Of a DNA stretch of 46,957 bases, positions 11,760 to 22,878 are shown in pieces; the first letter of the stretch is position 1; every line of letters begins with the position of its first letter. The notes below the pieces were generated by a model. That model did no database searches, was not told the DNA's origin, and saw only the letters and a program-made list of their open reading frames with translations. Origin of the DNA: Nymphaea colorata (Eukaryota; Streptophyta; Magnoliopsida; Nymphaeales; Nymphaeaceae); contig NW_022204602.1 of NCBI RefSeq assembly GCF_008831285.2, positions 1-46,957 on the forward strand. The letters run 5' to 3'. The position numbers were made by a program, and so were the translations under genes.

Positions 11760-12459
11760 TCATTACAGATAATCCAAGTCAGAAGGGATGCCGTACTGCT
11801 ACTCGATCTCACCGTCCTTTGTACCGGTTGCTGCTTCTTTATGAACTTTTTTATCTGCTACAAGTTGTCGGTTTGCGCGTTGACGGCCTTCTTTAGCTAC
11901 TCGTTTTGCTTCTCTAGATCAAGGAAAAAATACTCAAAAGGGCGACGCGTTAGGGATCGAAGCGAATGTACTTGCTGATCTCGAGACTGAGTTATGCTTC
12001 TTAGGTTTATAGCTATTTCAGGCTAGCCAAGAGTTCTTGCCTTTCATCCTTCATCCCAAAATGAGTACAGTTTATTCTCTGCCTTTTTGAGCCTTGCTGA
12101 TAGATTCTTCGAGGGTTTCTATCTAGCTGGTATAGAAAGCGACCTGTTGCTTGCTGGCTGCGATTTTGGTTTCGAACTGAATGGCGGATGTGTAACTATT
12201 TGGGCGGCTTTGCTGGGGAAGGACCAGTAGAAGACTCCCGCGCCGATCTTTTCGCACTAGATGAGGTTGTCGGCCTTCAGACTGTTGATTATCTCCTTGA
12301 CGCTGGGGAAGGGAATGCCCGCCTTGATCGACAGCTTCTAGATCTCCTCGTAATTGAAGACAGTCTTCTAAGTGGAGGAAGGATTACAGTATCGTGGAAG
12401 ATCTTTAGCATTTTCTCTCGTTTCTCATCGTAACTGAGCCCTCTTCCCTTTTTCTTCAT
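11760..12459 (-). CDS. MND1: Meiotic nuclear division protein 1
   Basis: Partner of HOP2; the heterodimer stimulates DMC1/RAD51 strand exchange during meiotic recombination in the (micronuclear) nucleus. The N-terminal winged helix is clear: KGRGLSYDEKREKMLKIFHD, then KTVFNYEEIEKLSIK, IPFPSVKEIINSLKADNLIE and GAGVFYWSFPSKA. A leucine-rich coiled coil follows (SKQQVAFYTSEIETLEESIS), and the conserved end reads EEQYGIPSDLDYLE. The gene is intact once five introns are removed: 12368-12387, 12177-12196, 12049-12068, 11914-11933 (20 nt each) and 11808-11824 (17 nt). That gives 200 aa, close to the usual 205. In-frame TAA/TAG sit at Glu positions of the coiled coil. Confidence 0.93.
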
Positions 12460-12554
12460 CGTGGTTGTGTATTATTACTAATGCAGATGGCGCTATGGAC
12501 AGCCCTACGGGGGTATGATTTGAATAGAAAATGACGAAAAATAGAGTAGAAAGA

Positions 12555-13363
12555 TCATTAACGCTTGTCCTGCAGGTTCGACTAAGCAGGGTCAAAAATT
12601 CCTCCTTTCTCTTCTTCCACCTAATCTTGTAATCATCATTGCTGTCCACACCGATATTGACGACGTGGCCTTGTGTTTCCTTCGCTAGCATATCTTCTAG
12701 AGCAGGTAATTTTCCTTCATGCGTTTCATCTTCTTTTATGAATTCTTGGAAGGAACGAAGAGCAAAGGCAACCTGGTGGAGTGGGCTGGGAGAGAGTCGC
12801 TTTGGATGTTAAGAGATGGAAATTTTTAGAAAGTTACCAACGAGCTGTGCTCCTTCATGGTCTGTTTGCGGACCTTCAATGCCCTGAGCGAGCTGAGACA
12901 GCTTCCCTTGACAATTGTTGCATTCTCCTCAATTTCCAACGTCTTCTTGTGGCACTCGATGCCCTCATCGAAAACAGCAACTTCTCCACAGGCCTAAACC
13001 CTTCCTGTTCATCCCTGGCATCGATTTCCTCGATCTTAACGGGAGAGTGTTCTTTGGAGTGTTTATGTTTGAGTTAATCCCGGCTACTTTTCGCCTTGAG
13101 GGGGGCGATGTCGGGTACCAGGTTGACTGTATGCGGGATGAGCACATTTTTGTCTATTTGTCGATATGGAAATACGAAGGCGACTGACTCTTGATTGCTT
13201 GCGACTCGTGCTTTTCGGTTCTATGCTTACTCCGCTTTTCTTCCATCTCGGCCGCTCCCCTCCTGGGCATCCCCTCGCGGTCCACGAAATGGGATCGTCG
13301 TGAGGGCGATTCCTATTTCCTATCAGTGTTGGCAGCCTCGTAGTAGAAGGTGAAAAGACCCAT
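12555..13363 (-). CDS. Unknown basic/SR-like protein
   Basis: Starts at ATG 13363. The N-terminal third is highly charged and Ser/Arg/Lys-rich (ESPSRRSHFVDREG, EEKRSKHRTEKHESQ, KHKHSKEHSPVKIEEID), suggesting a disordered RNA-associated or nuclear protein. The later part is helical (DEGIECHKKTLEIEENATIV, HQVAFALRSFQEFIKEDETH, LPALEDMLAKETQGHVVNIG). It ends with a Lys-rich tail before TGA 12555-12557. Several -1 steps (near 13160, 13100, 12985 and 12835) are needed, some in A-runs, so the sequence should be treated as approximate. No family recognised. Confidence 0.45.
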
Positions 13364-13591
13364 CTCGCACTATTATTGGAACATCTATCACTGTATAATC
13401 AATAACCAAACATCACAGAGTATATATCAACCAGCGAGAATCAACTTGCCTTCCGAGAACGCGATAAAACCAAGAGTATACCCACTCGCATTGCAACAGG
13501 TTGCCCAGAATGAGGAAATATACGTTGAAAAAGAAACTGAAGAGAGCGAAGAGGAGGTGGTGCAAGTAGGGAAGAGTCGACGGCGGGGAGA

Positions 13592-15333
13592 TCAATTTTT
13601 AGTTTAGGTGCAGAGTGACAAGAACACCCAAACTATAATTCTAATGTATGCAGGTACTTTGAAGAGTAGAGCATGCGATGCCAGGCCATCACTCTCTCCT
13701 CCTCCAGACTCTCTTCCGGCAACTCTTCTTTCAACTTTACGTAACTGCTGCTGAACAGGTAGAAAATATCATCAGTGCGAAGTAACCCAATTGCTGCCCG
13801 TCCTCCTTCAACAGGTGGAACATGCCTAAATTATGGGAAAAATACCGACGCAGCCAGCCATGACCAGGTCGTGAGCAAGCCATCCTCCGATGAATTCTCC
13901 AGCAAAGGGGACCATCAACAAAGGCAAAAGGATTGACTTCTCGTGGACGTGGTAGGAAAACATGAAGAAAGTTAGTCCGATTGTTGCGAAGCCAATAGTC
14001 AGGCTTTCTGTCGGATTCACCAGCATTGAGACAATAGAAGGGATGCTGGCGACGACTGAGGAGGCGAAGCAAAAGAAGAGGAGGAGAGGCTTGGAGAAGA
14101 GAGACTCCCACTTGATCACTATGTCTGAAATGCACCAGAAGTTGGGAACTTTTAGCTGGTAAGGCCGCGGTGGACGGGGAAGATGGCGGTGGTGACCGAA
14201 GACAGTGCCTCCAAGCTGTTGATCCAGGGCGCCCAAATGAGCAGACTCACCGCGATTACAATAAGACCGTATTTTGCCATTTAAACCAATGCCTTGTCTT
14301 GCTGTGCTTGTTCTCCTGGATGGTTAGTCCGACCAGTGCTGCGAGGAAGGCAAGGGAATAGTAGGTAGCCATTTGCTTTGAATGGACAGCTACAGTGTAG
14401 AGCAAGCAGGCAAGGTAGTATTTCCTCTTGAGGATGCAGTAAAAGCCCATCAGGATGAGTCCGAGAATCAAGCTATTGTACTGGAAGTGGCCATGGTCGA
14501 TCAGGATCACATCAGGCTTCACCAGGGCCACCAAGACCAACAGGCATCCGACCTCTTGTTCATCTCCCTTGAAAGGAGCACCAACGGCGGGACTAGAAAC
14601 AGCACGTCGACCAATAGCACAGAGAATCGCATGAATGCCTTCAGAGACTCGCTCTCGTACCCCCGCTGGATGGCGAGAGCAGCCGGCTCGATGTTGCGGT
14701 AGACCATCCCAACAAATACGAAAGGTAGGCTGCCACTGGCGGGTAGTCTATCCTCCACCACGGCTGCAGATCGCTCTCCTCGTACCAAGCCGAAATGGGC
14801 CTGTTGACAGTGATCGACATCCAGTTGCGGTGCGCCTCGAAGTCTCCCAGGTTGGGCCAGTCCCCCTTCCCCGAGTACGACCCAAGACCGATCAAAATGC
14901 GTAGAAGAACCGCCAGCAGGATGATGAGGGGAAGCGCCCTCCCCTCCAGGAACGGTCTCAGCAGGGTGTACTTGGATGTGATTTGCGCGATCCTGTGCTT
15001 CTAGTTGATGCGTTGGGCGAGCAGTTCGACCACCTCCATGATCTTGAACTTGGGGACCCACTCCTCGATGGCCTACGAGACCGCGTGCACTTCCTGGGGG
15101 TGCGAGGATACGGCGTATGTCGGCTACTAGAAGGGGTATTCGTTGGGGATGTGGACGTGGAGGTCGAGGTTGTCGTAGAGAATGCCCTCGACAACCACCT
15201 GCTGACGGTCCACCACGCGGTAGTTGCGGTTCAGCGATTTGAGGAATTAGAGCTACTTCTACAGACGAAGTCGCTGGATCTTCTGTGCATAGGTGGGTTC
15301 GAGTAGGGGTGCTTCCTCCGCGTCGATATTCAT
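13592..15333 (-). CDS. ALG6: Dolichyl-P-Glc:Man9GlcNAc2-PP-dolichol alpha-1,3-glucosyltransferase with N-terminal extension
   Basis: ER multi-pass enzyme that adds the first glucose to the lipid-linked oligosaccharide for N-glycosylation. Family motifs: GDFEAHRNWMSIT, WWRIDYPP, RGYESESLKAFMRFSVLL, VKPDVILIDHGHFQYN, HSKQMATYY, KVPNFWCISD and YHVHEKSILLPLL. RGYES and the motif order favour ALG6 over ALG8. The first 125 residues are an extra soluble region without TGA (see findings): a coiled coil, then LHVHIPNEYPFEEPTY, which looks like an RWD/UBC-like strand. A 17-nt intron at 13641-13657 gives a hydrophobic C-terminus (IIVWVFLSLC). About six single-base steps are needed (near 14705, 14535, 14300, 14155, 13840, 13765), yet all motifs survive. 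Confidence 0.9.
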
Positions 15334-15373
15334 CAATAGCTTATGATATTATAATCCATATTCATCACCAACA

Positions 15374-16589
15374 TCACTCCTGCTTCGCCTCCTCCTTGTT
15401 GGTCAACCCGTACAGCGCCCTCCCAATCCCGCGCAGGACCACGTCGATAGGCTCGAGTGGCACAAACACGTAGGGCACCCTCGACGTGTAGGTCTTCCAG
15501 AGCTATTTGTACTTCTGACTGCACTTGGCGTCGTCCCTGTAGGCGCGGTGGGTCAGCAGGGTGAACAGGTAGAAGGCGTAGAAGTAGCCTCCCAACTGCG
15601 AACCGCAGGGCAGGCAGTACCCAACCGCCATTATGAGGTCTCCAGTATAGTTCATGTGCCTTCCGAGCCCCCAAAAGCCAGAGATTAGCAATTTCCCACC
15701 GACTGTTTCCGGTTTCTTTCCCCAAATCTCCAAACTGGGGTCCTTTTTGAACTGGTTCTTCTGGGAATTGCTGGTGCGGAAGATGTAGTAGCCGAGCAGG
15801 TAGAGCAGCAGCACTGGGAGGGCCACAGGGCGGATTCAAAGTCAGGGTAGTTGAGCAGGTAGTGGCACTGGATGGAGAAGGCGAAGGGGATGAAGACATA
15901 GTCGCCGAAGACCAGCATGTATCCGAATTCCTCACTGATGATGTCCCAAGTGGTCAGCATCTTCTCCTCATTCCAGAAGTAATCCAACACGTATATCCCG
16001 TTGATAACTGATACGCCCACATCCTCCCAGTCACGCTCCCCGTACTCTCCAACTGCAGCGCAGGAAGGCGAGGTTGAGGACGAGCCAGAAGATCATGGCC
16101 ACCTGTATGCCACGAATTTAATATCGAAGCTTCCCAATCTCGGATTGAGTTCCCGTCCCACCCAAAAGTCCAACCCGAATGAGCCGTGGGAGTGGTTGTC
16201 GACGCTTTCTCCGAAGACGCTGATGCCCAGCTTGCCCTTGAGGTAGAGCAGGGTGCTTACCAGGATGGCGACGATGTTGACTGTCGACCACAGTGGCCAA
16301 AACTCGCGAGCCAGGTGGCGACCGAGAAGAGCCTGACCGAGGCGAGCTGGGGCAGGACGCCGCCGAAGAGGAGGACGATGGCGATGGTGAGCAGTGTGAG
16401 TCTGAATCCGTTGATGGAGTAGGTGAGTTGCGGCCCGCGCTTGGGCTGGGGGTGGCCTTTGACTTGCTTGCTGGGGAGGAGGATGGAGGCAAGGCAAATG
16501 TAGGCGTAGTAGGTGAGGTAGGAAGCCACTGCGGAGAGGGTGGGAGTGGCGAGGAAGGTCGAGCGTAGATAGGTAACGATGGGCTCCAT
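15374..16589 (-). CDS. ERG24: C-14 sterol reductase-like protein (ERG24/TM7SF2/LBR family)
   Basis: Integral ER enzyme that reduces the delta-14 double bond in sterol synthesis (a sister family reduces delta-7). Motifs: VKGHP...GPQLTYSINGFRLTLL near the N-terminus, DFWVGRELNPRLGSFDIKF, DYFWNEEKMLTTWDI, FGYMLVFGDYVFIPF, then the diagnostic tail GFWGLGRHMNYTGDLIM, YCLPCG, LTHRAYRDD and C..KYKELWKTY. Multiple hydrophobic segments lie between them. A 20-nt GT-AG segment at 16303-16322 fits an intron; three other steps (two -1, near 16100 and 15832, and one +1 near 16055) remain. ERG24 is preferred over the delta-7 reductase because of the N-terminal INGFRL block; this is not certain. Confidence 0.85.
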
Positions 16590-16613
16590 ATCTATTATAT
16601 ACGAAAGGAAAAA

Positions 16614-17361
16614 TCAAAGCGAACAGAAAGTTGCATCTTTAATAATATGCACAACAATTAAAAAGGCAATTAATATAGTAACATCAAATAGCACCACATG
16701 CACCAATAGAACTAGGATTTAAATAAGTAGCTATATAACTTGATTTACTACGTTACAATTATTCCCTTTTTTCTTTGTTTCCCTGGCATATCTTATTCTT
16801 TCTTCAGAACCAAAATCATCCTTATGATTCAATATCACTCCCAAGGTGCACTCCATGTTGGCTTTGTATTTCTCGTGGTCTTGCATATGGGCGTGCCACA
16901 TGAAATGGGCCTTGAGAGTGGGGACGAAGATTTTTCTTGGCCCTCTTTGCTCTTTGTGCATGTAAAGATATTCAACGTATTCATCGTAACAGTCCTAGAA
17001 ATTGAGCTCCCTGAAATTGGGCCAACGGACAAAGATTCCTGATTGAGACAGGCAGCGAAAAGCCATTCGTGAGTCACTTGGCCTTTCATGTAATATTGTG
17101 GATGGATCTTGAAGACCGATCCACTGCGCAAAGCTCCATGCTATTGCGGTCATAGTCAAGATAATTAGTCAGGTATAATCTGACTGCTTGGTCCAATCTT
17201 TCCGTCCTTTCCTAAAAAAATTTTTCATCTTTGACGAATCTCATAATCTTTAGATAGTTCTAGAAAAGACTCTCTATTTTGGTTGTGATAACTGGCTCAA
17301 AATTTATGCATACTCTCCTTTGACTACTGTTTACTCTCGTGTTCATGCAGCAGTTTCCCAT
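16614..17361 (-). CDS. GRDP/DUF1399-like protein with MGNCC N-terminus (236 aa)
   Basis: With introns at 17108-17124 (17 nt) and 17011-17030 (20 nt) the frame is intact from ATG 17361. The first residues, MGNCC, are a textbook N-myristoylation plus palmitoylation signal, so membrane anchoring is inferred. The body matches the pattern of glycine-rich-domain-like proteins (DUF1399): QVTHEWLFAACLNQES and VPTLKAHFMWHAHMQDHEKY, compare PTxxxDLMWHxHxLxxxxY. Molecular function of that family is unclear. The last 45 codons are AT-rich and hydrophobic and may be 3' sequence read through before TGA 16614-16616. Confidence 0.6.
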
Positions 17362-17427
17362 CGAGCTGCAATCAAGTTTATCTTTATAAAAAAGAATATA
17401 AATAGGATAAATAGGAAATAAAATAGG

Positions 17428-17964
17428 TCACCAGTGCTTGGACAAGGCGGATTTTTACTGATAATTTATCCCAAAAGGATAACATGTGTGGCAATATTGT
17501 GAATTAGTGTGAGGAATTTAAAAGAATTATGGCTAAATCATGAGAAGAAGCCCTTTAGTGCAGACGGTAGCCCTACTTTCTAACTATTCCCAACCACATT
17601 GCCCCTCTTCCTTATTCTCGCCTCCCGCCTACCCGTCACCCTTCAGCGCATCAAAAGCTGCCTCAAACCCATTCTCTGCCAGTTTCTCCACTTAGTCCTT
17701 AGCAATGTCCTTGGCCATCTCCTTCACAGCCTCCACCATCGAGTCCTCTTCCTCTTCCTCCTATGCAGTCTCCTCGTTCTTCTTCTCTTTTCCAGGTTTC
17801 GGCTTCTCCTATTTTGCATTTGCATTTTGGGTGGTGATTTTGAGTTATCTATTTTCTATGGCTATTTTTGCGCTGGCGAGGCCTTGACCTTCACCTTTTT
17901 GGTCTCTTGGGGAGGTGGCTTCGGGATTTTCTTTTCTCTCGAGGGAAGATAGGCAGCCGCACAT
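17428..17964 (-). CDS. Small Lys/Glu-rich protein with MCGC N-terminus
   Basis: A single frame from ATG 17964. The start MCGCLSSLERKEN carries two cysteines that could be palmitoylated, as in its neighbour. The middle is strongly charged (EEKPKPGKEKKNEETAEEEE, with TAG codons as Glu). The helical part DSMVEAVKEMAKDIAKDEVE and KLAENGFEAAFDAL probably forms the folded core. The region after GGENKEEGQCGWE is AT-rich and may be 3' flank, so the true stop may be nearer 17560. No family recognised. An upstream ORF in another frame (MSKLSQSK..., from 18085) may be an alternative first exon but is not supported. Confidence 0.5.
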
Positions 17965-18171
17965 GTATATAGTTATAATTTTGAAAAAGAATACCTAAAT
18001 ATGGTTTTTTTCTGTGCTTTTCCGGGGTACTTGGGGATGAAGGGTATTGTTGGGATTTTTGCTTGCTTTGTGAAAGTTTGGACACATTTTTAAGATAATT
18101 AAAGAGAAGATAGGAATGTTATTTAAATGACTTCTACAAATGAAAACTTATTCCCATAGTTTTTGTCTCAT

Positions 18172-18624
18172 TCATGTTTTTAGCAATATCCCTTCCGAAA
18201 TTTCATAATTTGTTTATAATGTGGTCCTTAGACATCTTAAAACATATCCATGGAATTCAATTTTTATCCTTTGGGCAAAAAGAAGATTATACGACCTAGA
18301 TAAACAGCGTGGACCTCTCCTACGAGAAATATAATCATTTTTTGATGATATTTTCATTATTTGCTTGAACTCCTCATTTATAAAAGAATTAACTCGGCTC
18401 GATGGCATTATATGAAGAATAAAGGACGCAATCATGCTTCCACCAAACATAATTGTTTAAGCTAGCTTTGACGTTATTGAATTCTAATGGAAGGGTTTTT
18501 TCAAGCTTGGCATTGAGATTTCTTTACGCTGATGTGAAGCAGTCGAAGATGCTTAATTATAAGGTTAAAATATAGGAAAATCGAGTTGGGATATACTGGC
18601 GAACTTCAGCCTATATTCACGCAT
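18172..18624 (-). CDS. Doubtful ORF, 150 codons
   Basis: One open frame from ATG 18624 to TGA 18172-18174 (starts MREYRLKFASISQLDF). A second frame over the same bases also stays open, helped by the lack of other stop codons, and contains plausible protein such as MIIFLVGEVHAVYLGR and EDVEGPHYKQIMKFRKGY. I cannot tell which, if either, is real. The base composition is AT-rich like intergenic DNA. No similarity recognised. Confidence 0.2.
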
Positions 18625-19158
18625 AGTTTAGCTCGAAAGTATTCATTCAATACTGTGCCCAAACTTACTGCTGTTTTCCATCTTTGTCGCATGGCATATA
18701 TTGAGATAGATTGATGTCCCTTCGCTGGATTAGGATGAGATGGGATGCACCTATCCTTTTTATTCATATTTTACTGAGAATTCTATGCTATTTTAACTTC
18801 CTAATCCTAATCCATCCCGAACGGCATTCCTCATCATGTGGCTTGCCAATCCTCACCCATTCTTACCACAAATGAGCTCACGATGATGCCATATATCAAT
18901 AATACGCATCAGCATCATCACTCTTTACCCCTATTCCATTCTATCCCCCGCTAGACTCTCTTCCTATAAAAACATTTAACTCCTAATCCCGATAGCAATG
19001 AGCAACAAATCCTGATTCCCTCCCCTCCCTCAATTCCATCATTTTTCCATCAAAAACCTCGCCAATCTTCCACACCCTCTCCAAATCCCCCATTTCATTC
19101 TTAAAATCCAATCCCATATAAATTTGGCCTCCCCATGGACGTTATTAATCTTTTGGCA
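18625..19158. other. Intergenic region upstream of actin
   Basis: AT-rich, with pyrimidine-rich runs (CCTAATCC, CCCTCCCTC) shortly before the actin start. It probably holds the actin promoter. I see no gene. An in-frame upstream ATG at 19135 would add eight residues to actin; ATG 19159 gives the standard length. Confidence 0.5.
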
Positions 19159-20329
<1,171 letters not shown>

Positions 20330-20469
20330 TTCATCCCTATCATCACCCTTATTATTCTCATATAACACATATATGCATACATGTAACCTCGATAATTGAT
20401 GGTACTGATATTATGTGTGTGTGTTGGTGCAAAGTGAATCCGGTGGGAAGTTAGGACAATACATCATCA

Positions 20470-22878
20470 TCATCATGCGTTGTTATCCCTCTTGACGCGC
20501 TTGCTGCTCTCCTTGCTGCAGACGAACCTCGCCAGTAAAGATCCAAATTCGTTATCTTGATCCTCGGAACAGTCCCGTGCGCTCTTCACCTTGCTCACCA
20601 CCTCCTCCAGGATCTAGTTGTACTTTAAACGACTGCCCACCTTGGTCTTGGTGAGGTTCAGCTTCAGAGAGCTGGAGATGTATAACACACCAGTATAGCG
20701 GAAGAGGTTAGATTTCTTTTTGTATTTCTTCTTGTAGAACTTGTCGGAGATTATGTGACCCAAACGACAATCGTAGCGATCGATGAGGTGATTCCCACAG
20801 TAGATCAGCACTCCTTGGTTGTTCTCCAGGTACTTCTCCTTGTCGCATTCGAAGATGATGCATTTCTCTATCATTTTGTTTCCCATCTTGCCGAGAGAGA
20901 GCTCATGAATGACTCCAGTGTTCTTCTGCTTGCGGAGGTAGTCGAGATAGCCCTATGCCGGGATGGGAGTATCATCATTGCTGATGGATACTTTGATCTT
21001 TCTTTTCAATTTAGAGTACCTGAGGTAGGCCCTGCAGGAGAAATCGGGGATACTGTTGGTGGAGTATCCTAGCGTTTCCAGCAGCTAGACCTTCTTCTCG
21101 TTGTGGTAGATCTTGATGTCGCACTCGGGGTGGCTGTAGAAGATTAGCTAGTAGTAGTAAGCCTTCTAGACCGTTGGAAGGATGTTTAGCTGGAATATCG
21201 ACAACATGCTGCCCTATCTGCGCGAAAGGAGAAAGTAAGGGTCCTAGATTTGGGAACGTAAGATGTTGTAAATGGTCTGTTTATCTCCAAAGCTCCCCCA
21301 TGGTACCTTTCCCTGCTCTCCAAATCTTCCACATACGAGTAATGTATGGCACTATCTTCAAAATTAGGCGAAAACCTACTATCAGCCGACAACAGCATCA
21401 CCCTCCTCTCACTCCCGCCCGCCTCCACATACAGGAAAGTCTTGCCCAACCTCAGCGCCGCCACCTTCATCTGGTGCAGCATCGCAGCCTCCATCGCGTT
21501 CTAGTTGCTCTATGTTATGTTCAAAAAAGAAGCAGCAGAGATGTGACGTTTAGAGTTGAATTAGAAGGTCAAAAAGTCAAACTACTCAATGGTCTTGGCT
21601 GAGTTGATCTTGATGGAGTCACTACTCAACTCCTCAGCAATTTCTGTGATGATTTCCACCGCTCTAAAGGGGAAGTCGATTTCCCAGGCCAAGTTGTAGT
21701 AAAAACCAGTAGACAAGAGAGGGGAACTGCCTGCGTTCACTTTCTTAGTGCCGTTGCTAAGAGTGGGGGAAGATTTGGATTAGGGCTGGCATCGCTAGCA
21801 GGACTAGACCACTTGGTGCCTCTCCTCCAGGAACTCCAGCTTGGCCAGTTAGTCAATGACCACATGCTCATCGTTCATGCCTCCGAAGATGAACAACTGG
21901 TTGCAGTGCAGAGATATGCTGAATTAGTATCGAGGTGGCATGGAGCCGTACAGAGTCTATATTTCAGTCCAAGCCATCTCCTCCACATCGTAGATCCAAA
22001 TATCCCCCAGGATCTATCCGGATACTCCGTTGCCACTCTCCGCAGGAAGGCGGCCCTCTCCGCCGTAGAGGAGCAAGAACCTAGGCGAAACGGTGACCAT
22101 AGCGTGTGCAGTCCGTTTGTGGGGTTTCTTTCCCTTGGTGTGCACCTCCACGAAGCTCATTTCCAGATCGAACTGGTCGATCACAATTTAATACAGGTTG
22201 TCGAAGAGAGTTGGGGCTTGTTATCCCGGTCCTTCTCCTCCGAAGGCGAAGATCCTGCGTTCGGAGACGACGACTGCCATCTTGATGCGTTCGGAGGGGG
22301 CGTCGGAGACGTTGAGGCGCAGCCACTTGTTGTCCTTGAAGAGGAAGGCGTCGTCAAAGATTTTGTCCTCGAGGATGTCGATACCCCCGAACAGGAATAG
22401 GTACTAGTCGTTCATACTGCCCATCATGGCAAGCTCCCTCTACAACGGCACACTCTCATCGCACTAGATGAGTGACCACGTGGCTTGGAGTGGATTAAAT
22501 TTGAAGAAGTCGTTGGTCGGGTTGGATTGTTGCTGGCTGCCTCCAAAGAAGTATATTTCGTTTTTGAAAAGAGCACAGGCGTGGCTGTTCCGACCCTCGC
22601 AGTAATTTTTTCCCTCGATTATTGTCCATTTCATTGTCGACACCTACAAACAATACATTCTCTACAATCAACAACAATATTACGTGATCCTTAAAATCTG
22701 TGTCGTTGTCGATGCCTCCCAGGATGTAGAGCTTGCCCTAGTAGGTGATGGCGGAATGCAGATATCTTTTGGAGGGGATGTTGGCTGAGCGCTTGGCCTC
22801 GAAGGGAAGGGGAGTCCAGTTGAGCTTGCTGATCAGGAAGGAGGAGTGGCCCTTGCTGAATGTTACATGCTACATCAT
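20470..22878 (-). CDS. Kelch-repeat protein fused to a MORC-like GHKL ATPase region (788 aa)
   Basis: From ATG 22878, with introns 22662-22683 (22 nt) and 21313-21332 (20 nt), one intact frame. Residues about 1-330 are kelch repeats, each with a Gly pair and a Trp/Tyr: YLHSAITYEGKLYILGG, RNSHACALFKNEIYFFGG, MNDEYLFLFGG, ERRIFAFGG, SPRFLLLYGG, CNQLFIFGG. Residues about 380-760 resemble the MORC GHKL plus S5 module: FPFRAVEIITEIAEEL, HQMKVAALRLGKTFLYVEAG, QTIYNILRSQIEDPYFLL, then CRAYLRYSKLKRKIKVSI, NNQGVLIYCGNHLIDRY and FRYTGVLYISSSLKLNLTKT. The expected ATPase residues (ExxxNA, DxGxG) are not visible, so activity is doubtful. MORC proteins compact chromatin; the kelch part probably binds a partner. 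The domain pairing is unusual. Confidence 0.72.
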
